Source: Siphonodentalium dalli (lineage: Eukaryota; Mollusca; Scaphopoda; Gadilida; Siphonodentaliidae). From it: 64,000 nt of DNA. The stretch is taken from assembly GCA_032622095.1 (NCBI GenBank), contig CP136067.1:50691899-50755898 (forward strand). The letters are read 5' to 3'. The notes under the pieces were generated by a model, which was given only the letters and a program-made list of their open reading frames with translations, searched no databases and was not told the origin of the DNA. Position numbers and translations under genes: made by a program. This document shows, one piece after another, positions 42,881 through 54,994 of this stretch (position 1 is the first letter of the stretch; each line of letters starts with the position of its first letter).

Positions 42881-45800
42881 TTATGACGCCAATGACGAAC
42901 GATGATTCCATTCGCACCACAGCGCCCTAGTCGCCTTCAAAAAGTATCTCAATATGGTTTGAGGTGGAATGCATGCAATGTCCAAAAGTTCAATAGGCAA
43001 ATAGCCTAGAAAGAGGGCAATAAGTCTCTGCTGATCAAAAGATTCCACAAGTTGAAATGCCCCTAAAGGCAACATATCTATAAAGTGATACCAGAAATGA
43101 TTACGCGACGCTGCAAGTTCCGGGCAAACCGCTATAATGTGTTGCGGTAGGTCTATATAACTTCGCGCACATAACAGGCACTGAGTTTCGCCAGCAAAAT
43201 TTCGGTAACACAGTAGCTGTGTCGCGATGAAAAATGACTCCTTCTCATCTGGGTACTTTTGGCAGACTTTCCATAAAAACGATAATTCTGGACTGCTGTG
43301 AACCAAACGAAATCTACCAAAGGTGGGTTCCGTGCGTACCCTGTGAGACCATTCAGATTTCCAAACATGACTGCCCTGTTTCGATAGGGTTTTCCAAACT
43401 GTTTTCTCTGGAAACAGAGCTGTTGATATGTATTGAGACATATAGGAGGACAAACTCCAGTTATCAAGAATACTGGATAGGTCCTGAAAAAACACATTCT
43501 TCGATACAGTGTTGGATTCATATGAAAAGCTCAGTAATCTGATAATAAATACATCTTTAACAGTTTTTTTTAGACTCGAGTAAACAAAATGACGAAAACA
43601 AGGACACTTTTCTACAATTAATGAATGTGATTAAAGGAGGAATACCAAGCAGACCCAATACCATATCTGTGCTAGTCCTAGTTTTGAGGCCTTGTATAAG
43701 TTTGAGGCACATACGATGTTCTTTCTCTAGTTGAACAGTGTCCGATTGAGAGCGACCACACAAAAATTCACTACCGTATAAGCCTCGCGATAAGACCACG
43801 GACTTGTAAATCTTGAGAGAGCTCGCTGGGGTAATACCGCCTGCATGCAGGCCAGCATTAGCCAAAGAGAAGAAAGCGTTCTTCGTTTTTGTACAAATAT
43901 TGTCAACAAGTTTTGTGCGAAAATTATATTTCTCAAGCGGAATACCTAAATGAGTAACACTGTCGGTTTCTGTTAGGCCATGAGAAGACATGTGCCAGTT
44001 CTTGTGACGTTTAAGTGCTGCGTTAGCACTTTCATTGAAAACAATGACATGTGTTTTGTTTGGGTTGTATCTATAACGCCATTTCAAGCTGTATTCGACA
44101 CATATATCGACAAGAGACTGAAGTCCATATGCAGTTAAAGAGAAAAGTGCCATGTCATCGGCATGCGTTGGACACGTGCAATTTGCACCTTGCCTCGAAA
44201 AGCCATATCCCGATGACTTTAGATTTGACAAAAGATCATTGATATATATAATATAAAAGAGGGGAGATAAGGTACCTCCCTGCCTTGTTCCTTGCAGCAT
44301 TGGGATCCACCTAGAGCAACCACCTTGGTATTTAATGCATCAGCTAATATTGTTCAACAAGTGGTAAAAGAGCCTCCAAATTTTCCCCTGTAATTACTTC
44401 TTATGCAGTTTATACAATAAACCGTTTATCCAAACACTATCGAAAGCTTTCCATACATCCAAGAAACAGGCAAACAATTTGCTCTGTTTCTCGGATGTAT
44501 ACGCTATACTTTCTGTTACAAGAAAAGAAGACATGTTGCAACTTATGCCCTGCTGGAACCCATTCTGCAAGGAATCAACTTCCATTGCAAAGGCAGTATA
44601 CTTCTCCATTCTCGATAATAAAAGTTTCTCAAAAAGTTTATATATTGCTGGTAGCAGAGTAATTGCTCTGTAGCTATCAAAGGAATCTTTTGGTTTAGGA
44701 TGTCCCTTATATAGAGATATTATACAACCACGCTTAGCTCCAAGTGGTATATGTTCAAATTGGAAGAAATAGTTGTACAAGGTAGCAATGCAGCGGGCAA
44801 GAGCCTCACCACCAAAAATAATATGCTCATAATTTACACCATCTGTACCAGCTGCTTTGTTGAGGTTTAAAGTGCGACAAAGAGATGTGATTTCCTTCAT
44901 ATTAGTTGGAAAAGTTAACAATCCGTCTAATGGGCATGTTGAATTTTTCATCGATTCGGTCTCTACAAATTGGTTGACATGGTTAAAATGTGTTTCGTCA
45001 AACTTGGGATCCGTTAGCCGTGTGGAAATTTTTTTATAATAGTACTCAGCCCAAGCTTCAAGAATATCTGGGGTTTCTCGTACTATCGAATTTTGAAAGG
45101 AGAAGTGTGTGCTACCAAGTGTCCCTAATGATTTGCGTTTCGCGTTGAAGAGTCTGAAGAAAGTATCTTGATCACACTCAGCGCTTTTATCTATGTCATC
45201 GTTAAAAGAGCGAAGAAAATTAGTTGATGCCCTCCGGTATTCGCGCATGAAAGAGCATTTGGCATCTTTATAACAGCGATATAAACCAGTTACATCATTA
45301 ATTGGCCTACCAACCGAAATCCAAACATATCTGTGATATCGCATACTCTTGTGAAGTAAGCTTAATTCTTTCGACCAGTAAGGTTTAAGAAACTTCTTAA
45401 AACGTTTCTTTGGGATATTATTCTGAGCAGAAACTGTGATAGAGTTAACTATGTTTTCATAAAATGTATCCAACTCAGACTTGTTATTTACGTCATCTTG
45501 TGGTAACGATGTAGCTAAATCTGACTGATACGACAATTGCATTACAGTGTCTAGCTTAAATTTCTTCCAACTGAACTTACATGTACTATGGCTTGGTATT
45601 GTACTACTTCGAGGTGTATATGTATAGTCATCGTACTTCATCATGACGTAAATGGGCCTATGGTTGGACACATTGATTGCATCATCATCCAGAATTTCGC
45701 AATGAAAAATAAGATCAGTGTCGTCTTTGTTGACGACAATGTGATCGATCACTGAACCAGGATAACCCATGGCAGGGACGTGTGTTGAAGGTATATTCAG

Positions 45801-46622
45801 GGGAAAAGACACGACATTGACAGAGATAAACTTATTGTCTAAAAACTTCTTAAATGATTTGGCACGCGCATCATCACGCTGAAGGCTTGCATTGAAGTCG
45901 CCCATAAAAACACTTTACCGAGAACACTATATGTATCACGGAGGTCAATCAACTTCTGGATGTACTCTCGGAAAAATGCTACAGTATAGTTTGTAGACGG
46001 AAGATAAACTTGGAATATGAAAATATATCTCCTTCCCATGTTTACTTGTATGCCGATAATGCGATCATCATTTATATCAAGAGGGGTTACTCTGCTCCCG
46101 AGCCTATCGCGATTCCACATGAGGCATACGCCCGCGTTTCCAAGGGAGACGTTGAGAAAAATCGCTAACAGCAAAAAAGTCATATTTTGAGTTAATGTGG
46201 CGAAAGTAAGGTAAATCTGCATCGCATAACCAATGCTCGCTGATGCCACATATATCCAGGTTCAGTTTGTCAAGAAAATTACTGAGATAACACGCAGACG
46301 AAAGAATACCAGTCGCGTTCCATGTGCCAAAGGAAAGCATTGTGTGGATCAAGATACTTTGCACCAGTGGAAAATCATACCTTTGAGCCACCGCAGGAAG
46401 CTCATCCTTCTTTGATAAATACTGAAAATGTGAGGCACAGAATAATAGCGACAAAATACATATAATAATAATAATAATAATAATACAAGAGAGATAACTC
46501 CATTCTGTAAATGAGTTAACTAGAGTACTGTCCCGTTTGTGTTGTAGATTTATAAACTTTATGTTCAACCCACTCTTTACATTGAACGTCGTTGGGCCAA
46601 AAGTGAGGTTCCAGAACGTCAC
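42881..46622 (-). pseudogene. LINE ORF2: endonuclease and reverse transcriptase, broken
   Basis: Pieces in order: 46622-46104 (endonuclease start, LSFGTWNATG and ISEHWL), 46249-45839 (GNAGVCLMWNRD), 45905-44394 (MGDFNAS, then RT with NKAAGTDGV, GCIISLYK, SYRAITLLPAIYKLFEK, GFQQGIS and FLDVWKAFD), 44300-43557 (LQGTRQGGTLSP and HADDM, the catalytic xADD box near 44160), and 43495-42881 (C-terminal knuckle CLLCARSYIDLPQHIIAVC). The stop at 44394 is in the same frame as the next piece; the breaks near 46.2, 45.9 and 43.5 kb are frameshifts. The HADD box deviates from the usual (F/Y)ADD. Non-functional as it stands. Confidence 0.85.
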
Positions 46623-48386
46623 CTACGTTATATACACACACATTGATTCTTGCCGAGGTGTAACTAGAACGTCGTGTCCTGAAAATTCTGATGATGGTGT
46701 ACGGAATGTCATACTTTTCCAAATAGGAATTCAAAACATTAGCATCACAATTTAATGGCAGGTTAGTAACGAAGGGACGAGCTGTCTTCATGGGATTATC
46801 ATGTTTTTGATGCATAAATTTCCGATAGCGTTGATTATGCGAATAATGAGAACGATCACTGCTGTCAGATGCACGTCGTCGTCGATCAAAGTTTTCCTCC
46901 GGTTTACTTGTATTGCTGTGGCGATATTTTGTGGCAGCACCCCTTGATTCGCCAGGGGAATCTTCAACAGTGATGTCTTCCAAGTATGATTCCTTACGAT
47001 AAGCTGTCTGAGAGGCTGTTTCCTTTACCGAGATAGGCGATGATTTCGGGGATTGCCGAGAAGTAGGTGATTTCCCATCAAAAGTGTTGTGTGCAGAGGA
47101 GTCACAAAATTGCAAGATGCCACGGGATATGTCAGATTGACATTGGTTTATATACAACAAAGACTTTTGTAGCGAGTCAGCGAATTTATTCATTTTATTA
47201 AATGTTTTTGTACTTAAAACATCGACGGCCTTTTCCGTGAATTTTAGAAATTCCTTTGTTGCTCCTGTGTAGCTCTATCCGTAGGTGTCAGTTTTTTCTT
47301 CATTGTGTCACTGAGTGAAGCAATCGATCCAGATTGGCTAGCTATTTTCCTGTCTAACTCATTACACCTTAGCTCAAGCTCTGTTACATCCTTGGATACA
47401 TGTTTGTTATCACGTTTATTGCACATTTTAAAATCGGTCAAATCAGATGAAATTCCATTTGCGAATCTATAATGTTAATCATATATTTCAAAAATGTTAT
47501 TGACTTTGGTTTCAAGAGTATCCACACGCGTCACGAGAGCAGGGATTGATGAGACTGTTGATAACTTATTTTCTATGGAAAATAAACGTGATTCAAAGTT
47601 AGTAATCATTCCTCTAAGAAGTGGAAGCTCGCGCAGTGCAGCCTGGGTCGTGGGGATTTGATCTTCCTTCATTAGTAATATATCCTTCTGAATTTCAAGT
47701 AGAGATGAAGCCAAAGATGGCATTTGTGAGGAGTTAATGCTGACTGGAGTGTCAGTCTGCGATGCTGAAAAGTTTGATGGATTGTGGCGTGATTTGCTTT
47801 TACTGATCATTTCTGATAAAACTTCGGAGTCACCATCCACCAAGAAACATACTAGATAATAAATGTCGGATGCAAGTTTAGACGACACTGATTTAGCGGA
47901 AACTTGAGTTGATTTGATTCTTTTCTTAAGGAGGGAATCGACATCGAGTGAGAAAAACGAAAACTTTTTGACTTCAATAAATATAAAGTGTCTCATACGT
48001 TCTAGATATTCGTCGTCTGGAATTGTATTCAAAATGGTGTCCACAATTTCCTCCCTGGGAAGACAGTGTGAGGCATTTTTAACTCGGGCCAAAATTTGTA
48101 GCGCCACCCATTCATCATATGTGCTTATTGTCTCTGATGAGAAACCTATACCTCTCAGTTCTTTATCAAGCGAGTCTAACAGTTTTGACAGTTCATATAT
48201 GCTTGTACATTTGTTATCCTTATGCTCGTTTGGCGATGTTTGGAAATTGCTGTCAGCACCAGGGGTAGAGTTTTCAAGATGAGTCATATTAATATCAGGG
48301 TTATTCGAAAGATCCACCGAGGAAGTGATAAGACCTTCCATTATTGACAACAAAGCACTTAGGTGAAAACTGCAATCAGTTGTCAC
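46516..48386 (-). pseudogene. LINE ORF1, one stop and one frameshift
   Basis: It opens at 48386 (MTTDCSFHL) and runs 303 codons to a TAA at 47475. It continues in the same frame to 47244, then shifts frame and continues 47193-46516. The middle is helical, with coiled coil (LFSIENKLSTVSSIPALVTR; LRCNELDRKIASQSGSIASL). The last part is Ser/Arg-rich and then has a compact domain (RPFVTNLPLNCDANVLNSYL ... FWPNDVQCKEWVEHK), possibly an RNA-binding fold. ORF1 proteins of LINEs package the RNA as a chaperone. The end overlaps the start of ORF2. Confidence 0.7.
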
Positions 48387-49385
48387 AATGTGTTGTTGAT
48401 ATCTTCACGCTGGAGTAATTACGTTAAACGGTTGGTCGAAACTCGGCCGATGGCCGTTGGTCAACGCCGATATGGAATGTTTGTGCGTCGCTCATCACAC
48501 TCCTATGAAGTTTGTGCGCGTTTCAGCTAAACTGGAATAGTTCTGAAAATAGTTATGCTGATCCTAGCTTGGTAGTGCCAGGGGAAATCACTCTACTAAT
48601 TTGTATTTGGTGTATTGTAACCAAAACATGGAAATCTCATCATGCTAGAAAGTATTGAATGCTATTTAAAGCCACATCCATATTTTTGTTTGATTTTTTA
48701 GTTTAATTTATTGTTTTTTTTTGTTGACACAATTTCACATCAAAGCCATATGAATGCTGATTAATCTGTTAAACGCAATGTTGTCAGATAGTATAAGATC
48801 GTGTGGGTCCATTACTATTTAGCATAAATGTTTTGCCTAAATTTGTATTTTATATTTTCGATACAGTTGTATTTGAAGTGATTACAGACAAGCATTGGAA
48901 ATATGGTAAAATGTTCATATAACTTGTTTACAAGTCATGAGTCAATTGATAAACAAAAACAAACAGGATAACAATGGGTGCTGCAGGTTTATACGATTAT
49001 TATCTGTTCTCAGATTTTATAACTGAAACAAATACCAAGCCTAAATGGTGAGACTACAGATGTTTAGGTAAAACGTGGGAGGGTACCCTGCATGAAATTG
49101 AAAAAAAAAATCCTTCAAATAAGGGTTGATTTGGCTGGATTTGGAGGTAAAAAGGGGGTGGGTACCCCGCATGAAATTAGAAGAAAAAAAATCCTGCAAA
49201 TAGGGGGTGGTCACTCAGAGGTCGCAACCCAAGAGGCGGGGAAAAAAAATTCAGCCTACTGTCATGGCACTTTTTTCCGACCCCCCCTGAGGGGTATGGA
49301 ATAATCACACGATGATACTGGTCCAGAATTATTTGTAAATTCATAAAACCTCACATGATCACTTTTTTGTAAACTATTTCATATT
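48387..49385. other. LINE 5' flank, then low-complexity G/A-rich tract
   Basis: 48387-48540 is probably the LINE 5' untranslated region. 49075-49300 carries GGTACCC(T/C)GCATGAAATT twice (49084 and 49162) with A-runs, TCCTGCAAATAGGGGGTGG, and ends TTTTTTCCGACCCCCCC, related to the 27.0-27.5 kb pieces. No gene. Confidence 0.4.
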
Positions 49386-49462
49386 TTTTTTAAAGATATC
49401 CCAATACCAATAAAAAGAAAAAAATTCGCAAAACACTTCCGAGGACATCAAAACCAGGACGA

Positions 49463-51003
49463 ATGAACACAGCAGAACAACCGACTGTGCAAAAGATTTG
49501 GAGACATCGATTAAGACCATCTACTCAAATGCAAAGACGGAATAGGTCTAAAAGTGTAGAGAGGAGCAAAGGTAAGCGCGTTGTACCTCGCGGGCGATCA
49601 AAATCTACCAATCGAACACCACCAAGATTATACACTGATGTAGTGAGAACTGGCAAACCACAAAATACTCTCAGATATAATACGAAACGTCCACCCATGG
49701 TGAACCAAACCCAGCAACCTAGAAAACCGCGACAAATCCCATCTAACTCCGCACCAAGATTGGTTCGTTTTTTAGGCGAGCGCCAGTCGGACACAACACG
49801 GAAGAAACCAGACCAGGTGACAATGATGTGAATAAAAAGGTAGAGCCAAAGATTATTAACTTATCAAACAGACCTCTGAGTGACATCGAACGCAAATTAT
49901 TAGAACGTGGTTTTAAGTTCACACCAACCCCGAGTGAGGACACACAGGAACTAAAAGCGGACGCACAAATATTCGGCAGGAAACTGCGATTAATCGAATT
50001 TTTTGCAGATAAAAACACTCAAGGTGATGAATCGTTAGTTCGCAACAAATCGAAATTTACACCACCAAAAGGTAGGGATGATAAACTGGATGAATATATT
50101 GATACCCTGTGTACAGTCACTTCATCCGCGAAAACTAATAAACACGTCGCACAGAATATCTCTAGAAACGAAAAAGACGCCATCAAACGCCTCAAGGATG
50201 AGTCTGGATGACACATCTATAATAACGAAAGAGGCCGACAAGGGAGGCACAATCGTTATAATGAACACAATTTATTATGAAAAACTAGCAGAATATATTC
50301 TTATGGACATTGAATTTTATAAGGAAGTACCAAAGAATACCGATAGTAAAATTATGCGTTCAATACGAAAACTTTTAAAAACACATCATAGCTGCACCAC
50401 AGAAAAAGAGAAGGAATATATTACCGAATTTGAACACAAGTGCAGCAACTTTTATGGACTACCAAAAGTCCATAAAAGCAAAACAATACAGGAAGCAATC
50501 AAACAGCAAAACTCAACATATATAGAGATCTGTGAACCAGACGATCTGAAATTGAGACCAATTATCGCTGGATCCTCTTGTCCCACTAACAGACTCAGTA
50601 ATTTCTTGGACATAATCATGAAACCATTATGTCAAAAAAATACCAAGCTACATAAGAGATGACATGGATTTTGTCAGAGAATTGCCAGATAGAACTGAAG
50701 AAGGGTCAACACTTGTGAGTTTTGATGTAGTTGGTCTCTACTCAAATATTCCACATGATTTAAGCAGTAGAATACTGGATCGAAAAACATCGCGATATGA
50801 TCGACAAGAGATTCAGTTCTGACTTCATCGTACAAATTTAGCGTATTATATTGGAGAACAATAAGTTCTTCTTCAATGACAAATACTACCTACAAATAAA
50901 AGGAACTGCCATGGTCACAAAAGTGGCCCCTACATTAGCAAACCTTGTTATGGGCTTCCTAGAAAATGAACTATATACAAGAGCGGAAAACATCTTCCCA
51001 TAA
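49463..51003 (+). pseudogene. Penelope-like polyprotein, N-terminal and RT core, frameshifted
   Basis: Frames in order: 49463-49831 (basic, Arg/Ser-rich, RGRSKSTNRTPPR), 49828-50211 (LSNRPLSDIERKLLERGFKF), 50078-50662 (EADKGGTIVIMN, then FYGLPKVHKSK and KLRPIIAGSSCPT), then an unlisted frame from about 50660 (FVRELPDRTEEGSTLVSFDV followed by VGLYSNIPH) and another at about 50850 (NKFFFNDKYYLQIKGTAMVT, then APTLANLVMGFLEN). FYGLPK(V/I)HK, FDVVGLYSNIPH and GTAM-APTLANLVMG are hallmark RT motifs of this class. At least three frame changes and stops break it. Confidence 0.82.
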
Positions 51004-51005
51004 GA

Positions 51006-52088
51006 TTGTCAATAAGTACACATATTCGAACATCTTGGAGGAGATACCTTGACGATTGTTTTGTAATATGGATTGATTCAATGGACAGTCTCAACGAATT
51101 CCATGTGTTACTCAATTCTCTGGACAAATCTATTCAGTTCACGAAGGATGCAAACAAGGAGGAACTCCCATTCCTAGATGTTCTGGTAATTCTAAATAAC
51201 ACGGAAATTGAAACTGACATATATTATAAATCTACCGATACACACCAATATATGGATTTCCGCTCTTGCCACCCGTCGCACACCAAGAGAAATATTCCAT
51301 ATAGTCTTGCTAGACGTGTGTGCATGATCGTCAGTAATGCAGAAAAGAGACGTTTGAGACTAAAGGAATTAGAGTCATTCTTATCGAAACAACATTATCC
51401 AAAAGGTTTGATTACAAATGGGATTCAGAGAGCCCAACTCATTCAAGAAAATGAATTACGGACTGCCAAACAGAGGTCCTCAGAAACTAACATTATTCCT
51501 TTTGTGGCAACACACAATCCACACCACTTTAATATATCTGCAAAAGCCCAAGAATTACTACCAATTCTTCATACCAGTAATAAAATGCGATCTTTGGTGA
51601 CCAAAGCGGACATTTTACCCAGCAAGCGTCAACCAAGGAACCTAAAACGCACGCTCACTGGTGCTAAATTCACGACCAACAGATCTAAGGAATATAAAGT
51701 CAACAAATGTGGCGATCCCAGATGTAAAGCGTGCCAGCACATCATAGAAGGAAATACTATTACCCTTAAAAACGGTATGAAGATATCCACCAATGCTGAT
51801 ATGACGTGCAAGGCAGTAAATCTGATATACTGTATAATGTGTGATGGATGCGGAGAAAGCTATATTGGGGAAACTGGCAATAGTGTGGTTGAGCGTATGC
51901 GAATCCACCGACAGCATATTAAGCAACCAGAATACAGGAAGATTCCATTGAGTGCCCATCTGGACGATTGTGGCAGAAAGAGTTTCCATGTCTTCCCGTT
52001 CTGCAAGATGTACAAGAGCAAAATACATCGCAAGATTCGGGAAGATTTCTTCAAAATCCTGTTCAAAGCAAAACTAAATGCTGACTAA
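51006..52088 (+). CDS. Penelope-like RT C-terminus plus GIY-YIG endonuclease (intact fragment)
   Basis: 360 codons. RT catalytic box RRYLDDCFVIW at about residues 12-22, then ELPFLDVLV, DTHQYMDFRSCHPSHTKRNI and a helical thumb. The linker carries a Cys pair (CGDPRCKAC), typical of the class. The endonuclease has the variant CIMCDGCGESYIGETG (GIY-YIG equivalent), an RMRIHRQHIK segment with the catalytic-type Arg, and HLDDCGRKSF. Frame closed by TAA/TGA at 52088. It is the downstream part of the broken element and would not be made as a full protein. Confidence 0.85.
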   Translation: MSISTHIRTSWRRYLDDCFVIWIDSMDSLNEFHVLLNSLDKSIQFTKDANKEELPFLDVLVILNNTEIETDIYYKSTDTHQYMDFRSCHPSHTKRNIPYSLARRVCMIVSNAEKRRLRLKELESFLSKQHYPKGLITNGIQRAQLIQENELRTAKQRSSETNIIPFVATHNPHHFNISAKAQELLPILHTSNKMRSLVTKADILPSKRQPRNLKRTLTGAKFTTNRSKEYKVNKCGDPRCKACQHIIEGNTITLKNGMKISTNADMTCKAVNLIYCIMCDGCGESYIGETGNSVVERMRIHRQHIKQPEYRKIPLSAHLDDCGRKSFHVFPFCKMYKSKIHRKIREDFFKILFKAKLNAD

Positions 52089-52152
52089 TGACGTAATAGC
52101 CTGAAGTGCATTGGAGAGTTATCTCCCTTGCGTCTATTACTTACGACAATAA

Positions 52153-52209
52153 CAGTCTACTGAAGAGTGCAATGATACTAAGCACGAAAGGCTCAGCTAC
52201 CAAAGGCTG
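52153..52209 (+). ncRNA. Possible degenerate hammerhead ribozyme of the Penelope-like element
   Basis: CTGAAGA (52160-52166) is followed by GTGC (52167-52170), a loop, GCAC (52182-52185) and GAAA (52186-52189). This is exactly the CUGANGA, stem II, GAAA order of a hammerhead core. Stem I can form between CAGTCT (52153-52158) and AGGCTG (52204-52209). Stem III and the U-H cleavage step are not canonical here, so activity is doubtful. Penelope-like elements are known to carry hammerhead motifs. Confidence 0.4.
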
Positions 52210-52490
52210 ATGAGTGAGACTCATGTTTTACAGGGAGACATTTTCATATTTTGTGGTGCATTTTGTGACACTAGACACAATCGACGATATATACATCATC
52301 GGACATTTCATATTTGATAATTGTTTTAAGATGGCGTCCAAAACGGCCACACACATTGAAGATTTTCAAACTTACCGGCACAAATTTAACTGGGTTCGTC
52401 ATATGGGAATAAGGGAATTGTCCATTAAGAAATGCATTCACGGGTGCTCCTCAACAAACTAAGGTACTCTAATGTCTTGTCTCAACTCAT

Positions 52491-52817
52491 TTATTGTGAC
52501 GAGTAATTGATTGACGTAAATGCCCAATAACTCTGCTCATCCTCAGGGTTGCCAGTTAAGTCAAAATTGGCACTACTTCGGTTATCCATGCAGCTATCCT
52601 CACATTTCATACATGTCGGCGGCCAAATAACAACTCTTCGCATCAAACCAATTGCAAATCGCAGTAGTTTCATAACTGCATTTCGTCCGGGATGAAGTGC
52701 CATCATTGCGTTGTTGATGTGTAGGACTTCCGGGCCCCTCACGCAGCGACCACCAATGCCGTCTTGGAAAACGAATCCCATATAATCCCATGCACCAATA
52801 TATCTCATGCACGGCAA
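52491..52817 (-). other. Possible terminal exon or gene fragment, unrecognised
   Basis: A 108-codon minus frame whose composition looks coding: AWDYMGFVFQDGIGGRCVRG, then EVLHINNAMMALHPGRNAV, and C-terminal NPEDEQSYWAFTSINYSSQ. The TAA stop overlaps AATAAA, a poly(A)-signal-like arrangement. No ATG or good acceptor is placed convincingly at the 5' end. A loose resemblance of HINNAMMALHPG to NNA-containing glycosyltransferase segments is not enough to name it. Confidence 0.35.
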
Positions 52818-54994
52818 CTATGCTTTCTATACCGTTACTTCTGTTGCGGAGTCATTTTAGCCAGACCTATTTTCAACCTTGAGGGAGACAAGCAGAACTC
52901 ACATGGCTTGATTGTATACTAGCGCTGCATGGGGGGCGGACCTGGCCACCCAGGTCGATCCGATACACTGCCAGCCCTGTCAGAAGGTCCAGTACTTCAT
53001 AATTTATAGGAACATTTTTGACTCCATTTAGCAGTTATGTTTCTGCCCAGCCTGTGGGTACATATTCTGAGTCAACTGAAATCATTTGGATTTGTTAACA
53101 ATACGAAGATTATAATAGTAGCATGGTGTTGATCTATGCCATGAACCCGACCGGCCTGAACGGGACAATGTGAGTGGACTGGCCGATTACGATTACGCCT
53201 GAATCTTGCTTCATCATTGGTTATATAGATTCGTTCTTATGCATGTGCATCTGGATGCCGACTATTCCCGCTCTGAGTCCAGGGGATAGCATTATTTACA
53301 GACACTCAAACGGGCATATAGGTAAAGGGACATACTTTAGGGATACCTCATCACTATGCCTAGTGTTGTTATCATATAACCATAATCATGTATCTCGTGC
53401 ACTATAGATAGGGCTGTGGTTATATATGCCACACAACGTAGGGCTATATATGGAGCCCAATTGCATAGCGTTATGAGGACATGACATTCCAGAATGGGTG
53501 TGAGTTGTGCCAAGTAATTGTCTGATAGTTTTCACAAAAAACGTGTTGCTTAAGAAGTCTACATTTGGTGTTATTGTTCCTGTTTTAAAACAGGAGAAAA
53601 TTTATCGTAATTCATCGAATTGAATACATGTCGGCTCGTCACGTAAAGCAAATATACATTCTTGGCAGGATGTAGATCATCGATATTAGTAGATTGTTGA
53701 AGTTGTTGCATAGTGTGATACATTGCACTTTTTCAGAAAATAAGTCATTATGCTACCTGTTTCATGCAATCCGAGAATACAATCCTGTTATTCAGACAAG
53801 GCTTCACATATCCTGTGTCCATGACACCGTTCCAGACAATGCCAAATATTTATCAGGTGGTGATAACAAAGACTCCTTGAATGGCTTCTATTTTTTCGCG
53901 AATGGTCGAGTGCAGAATCTACATGGTGTTTGAAAAACACTGAATTATGTTTGCCATGGGGTCGAATGTCACGTGATACTGCGTGAATGGCGACGTTCGC
54001 TTAGAGTTAATTCCTTAGTATGTTACCACGAGGAAGCGGATACAAGTATGCTGTTACGTGGAGCCAATGCAGCACGCATCGGTCGGAAGCTAGTTATTGT
54101 TTTTATTCCCCTGACATACATGTCGAAATACTAGAATGTTATGTTTCTCAATGAAAAGGAGCAAGGATCATTCTTCATACTGAAACAAAAAATAGGTCAG
54201 TGCCATTTCCGTGAACGACATAGAGGACAGTATTGCCCAAGAGTTGTGGGAAACATTGCCTCTAATTCACGTGTGGACAGACTACGACATTCACAATCAC
54301 CTATAAAATGAAGCCGTTTGACTTAATAGTCAAAAAGAGTAAAATGTGATTCGACTTTTGCATCAATTTGTGCAATCTAGTAATGTTCACGATGACACTA
54401 TATATATCCTACCAAGAGTTTGCATGTTGGCTATATTATGGTGAGCCATGATGTTGTCAATTCGAACAATTAATGCACACGTTCTTATGTTGTATAACTG
54501 GACACTGGAACACATCGTCTACCACCAGCAGCCACTGACTCCTTAAGAAATCCCATTAACATATCTTCGTGAGAACTATATCATTGATTGGCACATCATA
54601 CTAACTCCCACCCTGGTGTACCATGTCCTGACAGCCATTGGTTGGTCGCTCTTTGATTGAGTCCTACAAACGAGACGGATTACACTTCCTCCGGTCTACT
54701 GTAACTACTGAGCTTTGGCTGCAAAGATTCAAGTGAATCTAACAAATGATCTTGTTTCACCGCAGACTAACCATGTAACGATGTTTGTGAGCATGTCTAC
54801 AATAACCGAAATAGTGTAAATTTTGACGACTCATAGGATGAGGCGAGTTAGAGAACATATAAGGACTATAGATACTCAAATTATATAACAGGATGTAGTA
54901 GCATGCCTTGAAAACTGTTTGGCAACACAATATTATATACTGCAAAAGTAATTTCTGACAAAACATCCTCTGTATAACAACTAATTTCGTTAAT
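52818..54994. other. Intergenic, no feature recognised
   Basis: About 2.2 kb in which I see no supported gene, RNA or repeat. A 79-codon plus frame at 53694-53933 starts near a TTTTTCAG but has no motif and no donor. Confidence 0.35.

Larger units (their letters stand above)
42881..48386 (-). mobile_element. Decayed CR1/Jockey-like non-LTR retrotransposon (LINE)
   Basis: A two-ORF LINE on the minus strand: ORF1 with coiled coil, then ORF2 with an AP-type endonuclease, reverse transcriptase and a C-terminal zinc knuckle. Both are broken by stops and frameshifts, so it is a dead copy, but long frames survive, so it is not very old. A TAA-type microsatellite (ATAATAATAAT...) lies at about 46459-46485 within the ORF1/ORF2 overlap. 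The clade is by general motif style only. Confidence 0.85.
49390..52235 (+). mobile_element. Decayed Penelope-like element with GIY-YIG endonuclease
   Basis: A plus-strand Penelope-like retroelement: N-terminal basic region, reverse transcriptase of telomerase-related type, and C-terminal GIY-YIG endonuclease, the defining combination for endonuclease-positive Penelope-like elements. The C-terminal 360 codons are intact; the N-terminal two thirds have several frameshifts. A hammerhead-ribozyme-like motif lies just after the stop (52153-52209), as expected since this class carries such ribozymes. Ends not defined. Confidence 0.88.

Noticed and set aside
53694-53933. 79-codon plus frame after TTTTTCAG
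   Set aside because: No matching donor, partner exon or recognised motif.
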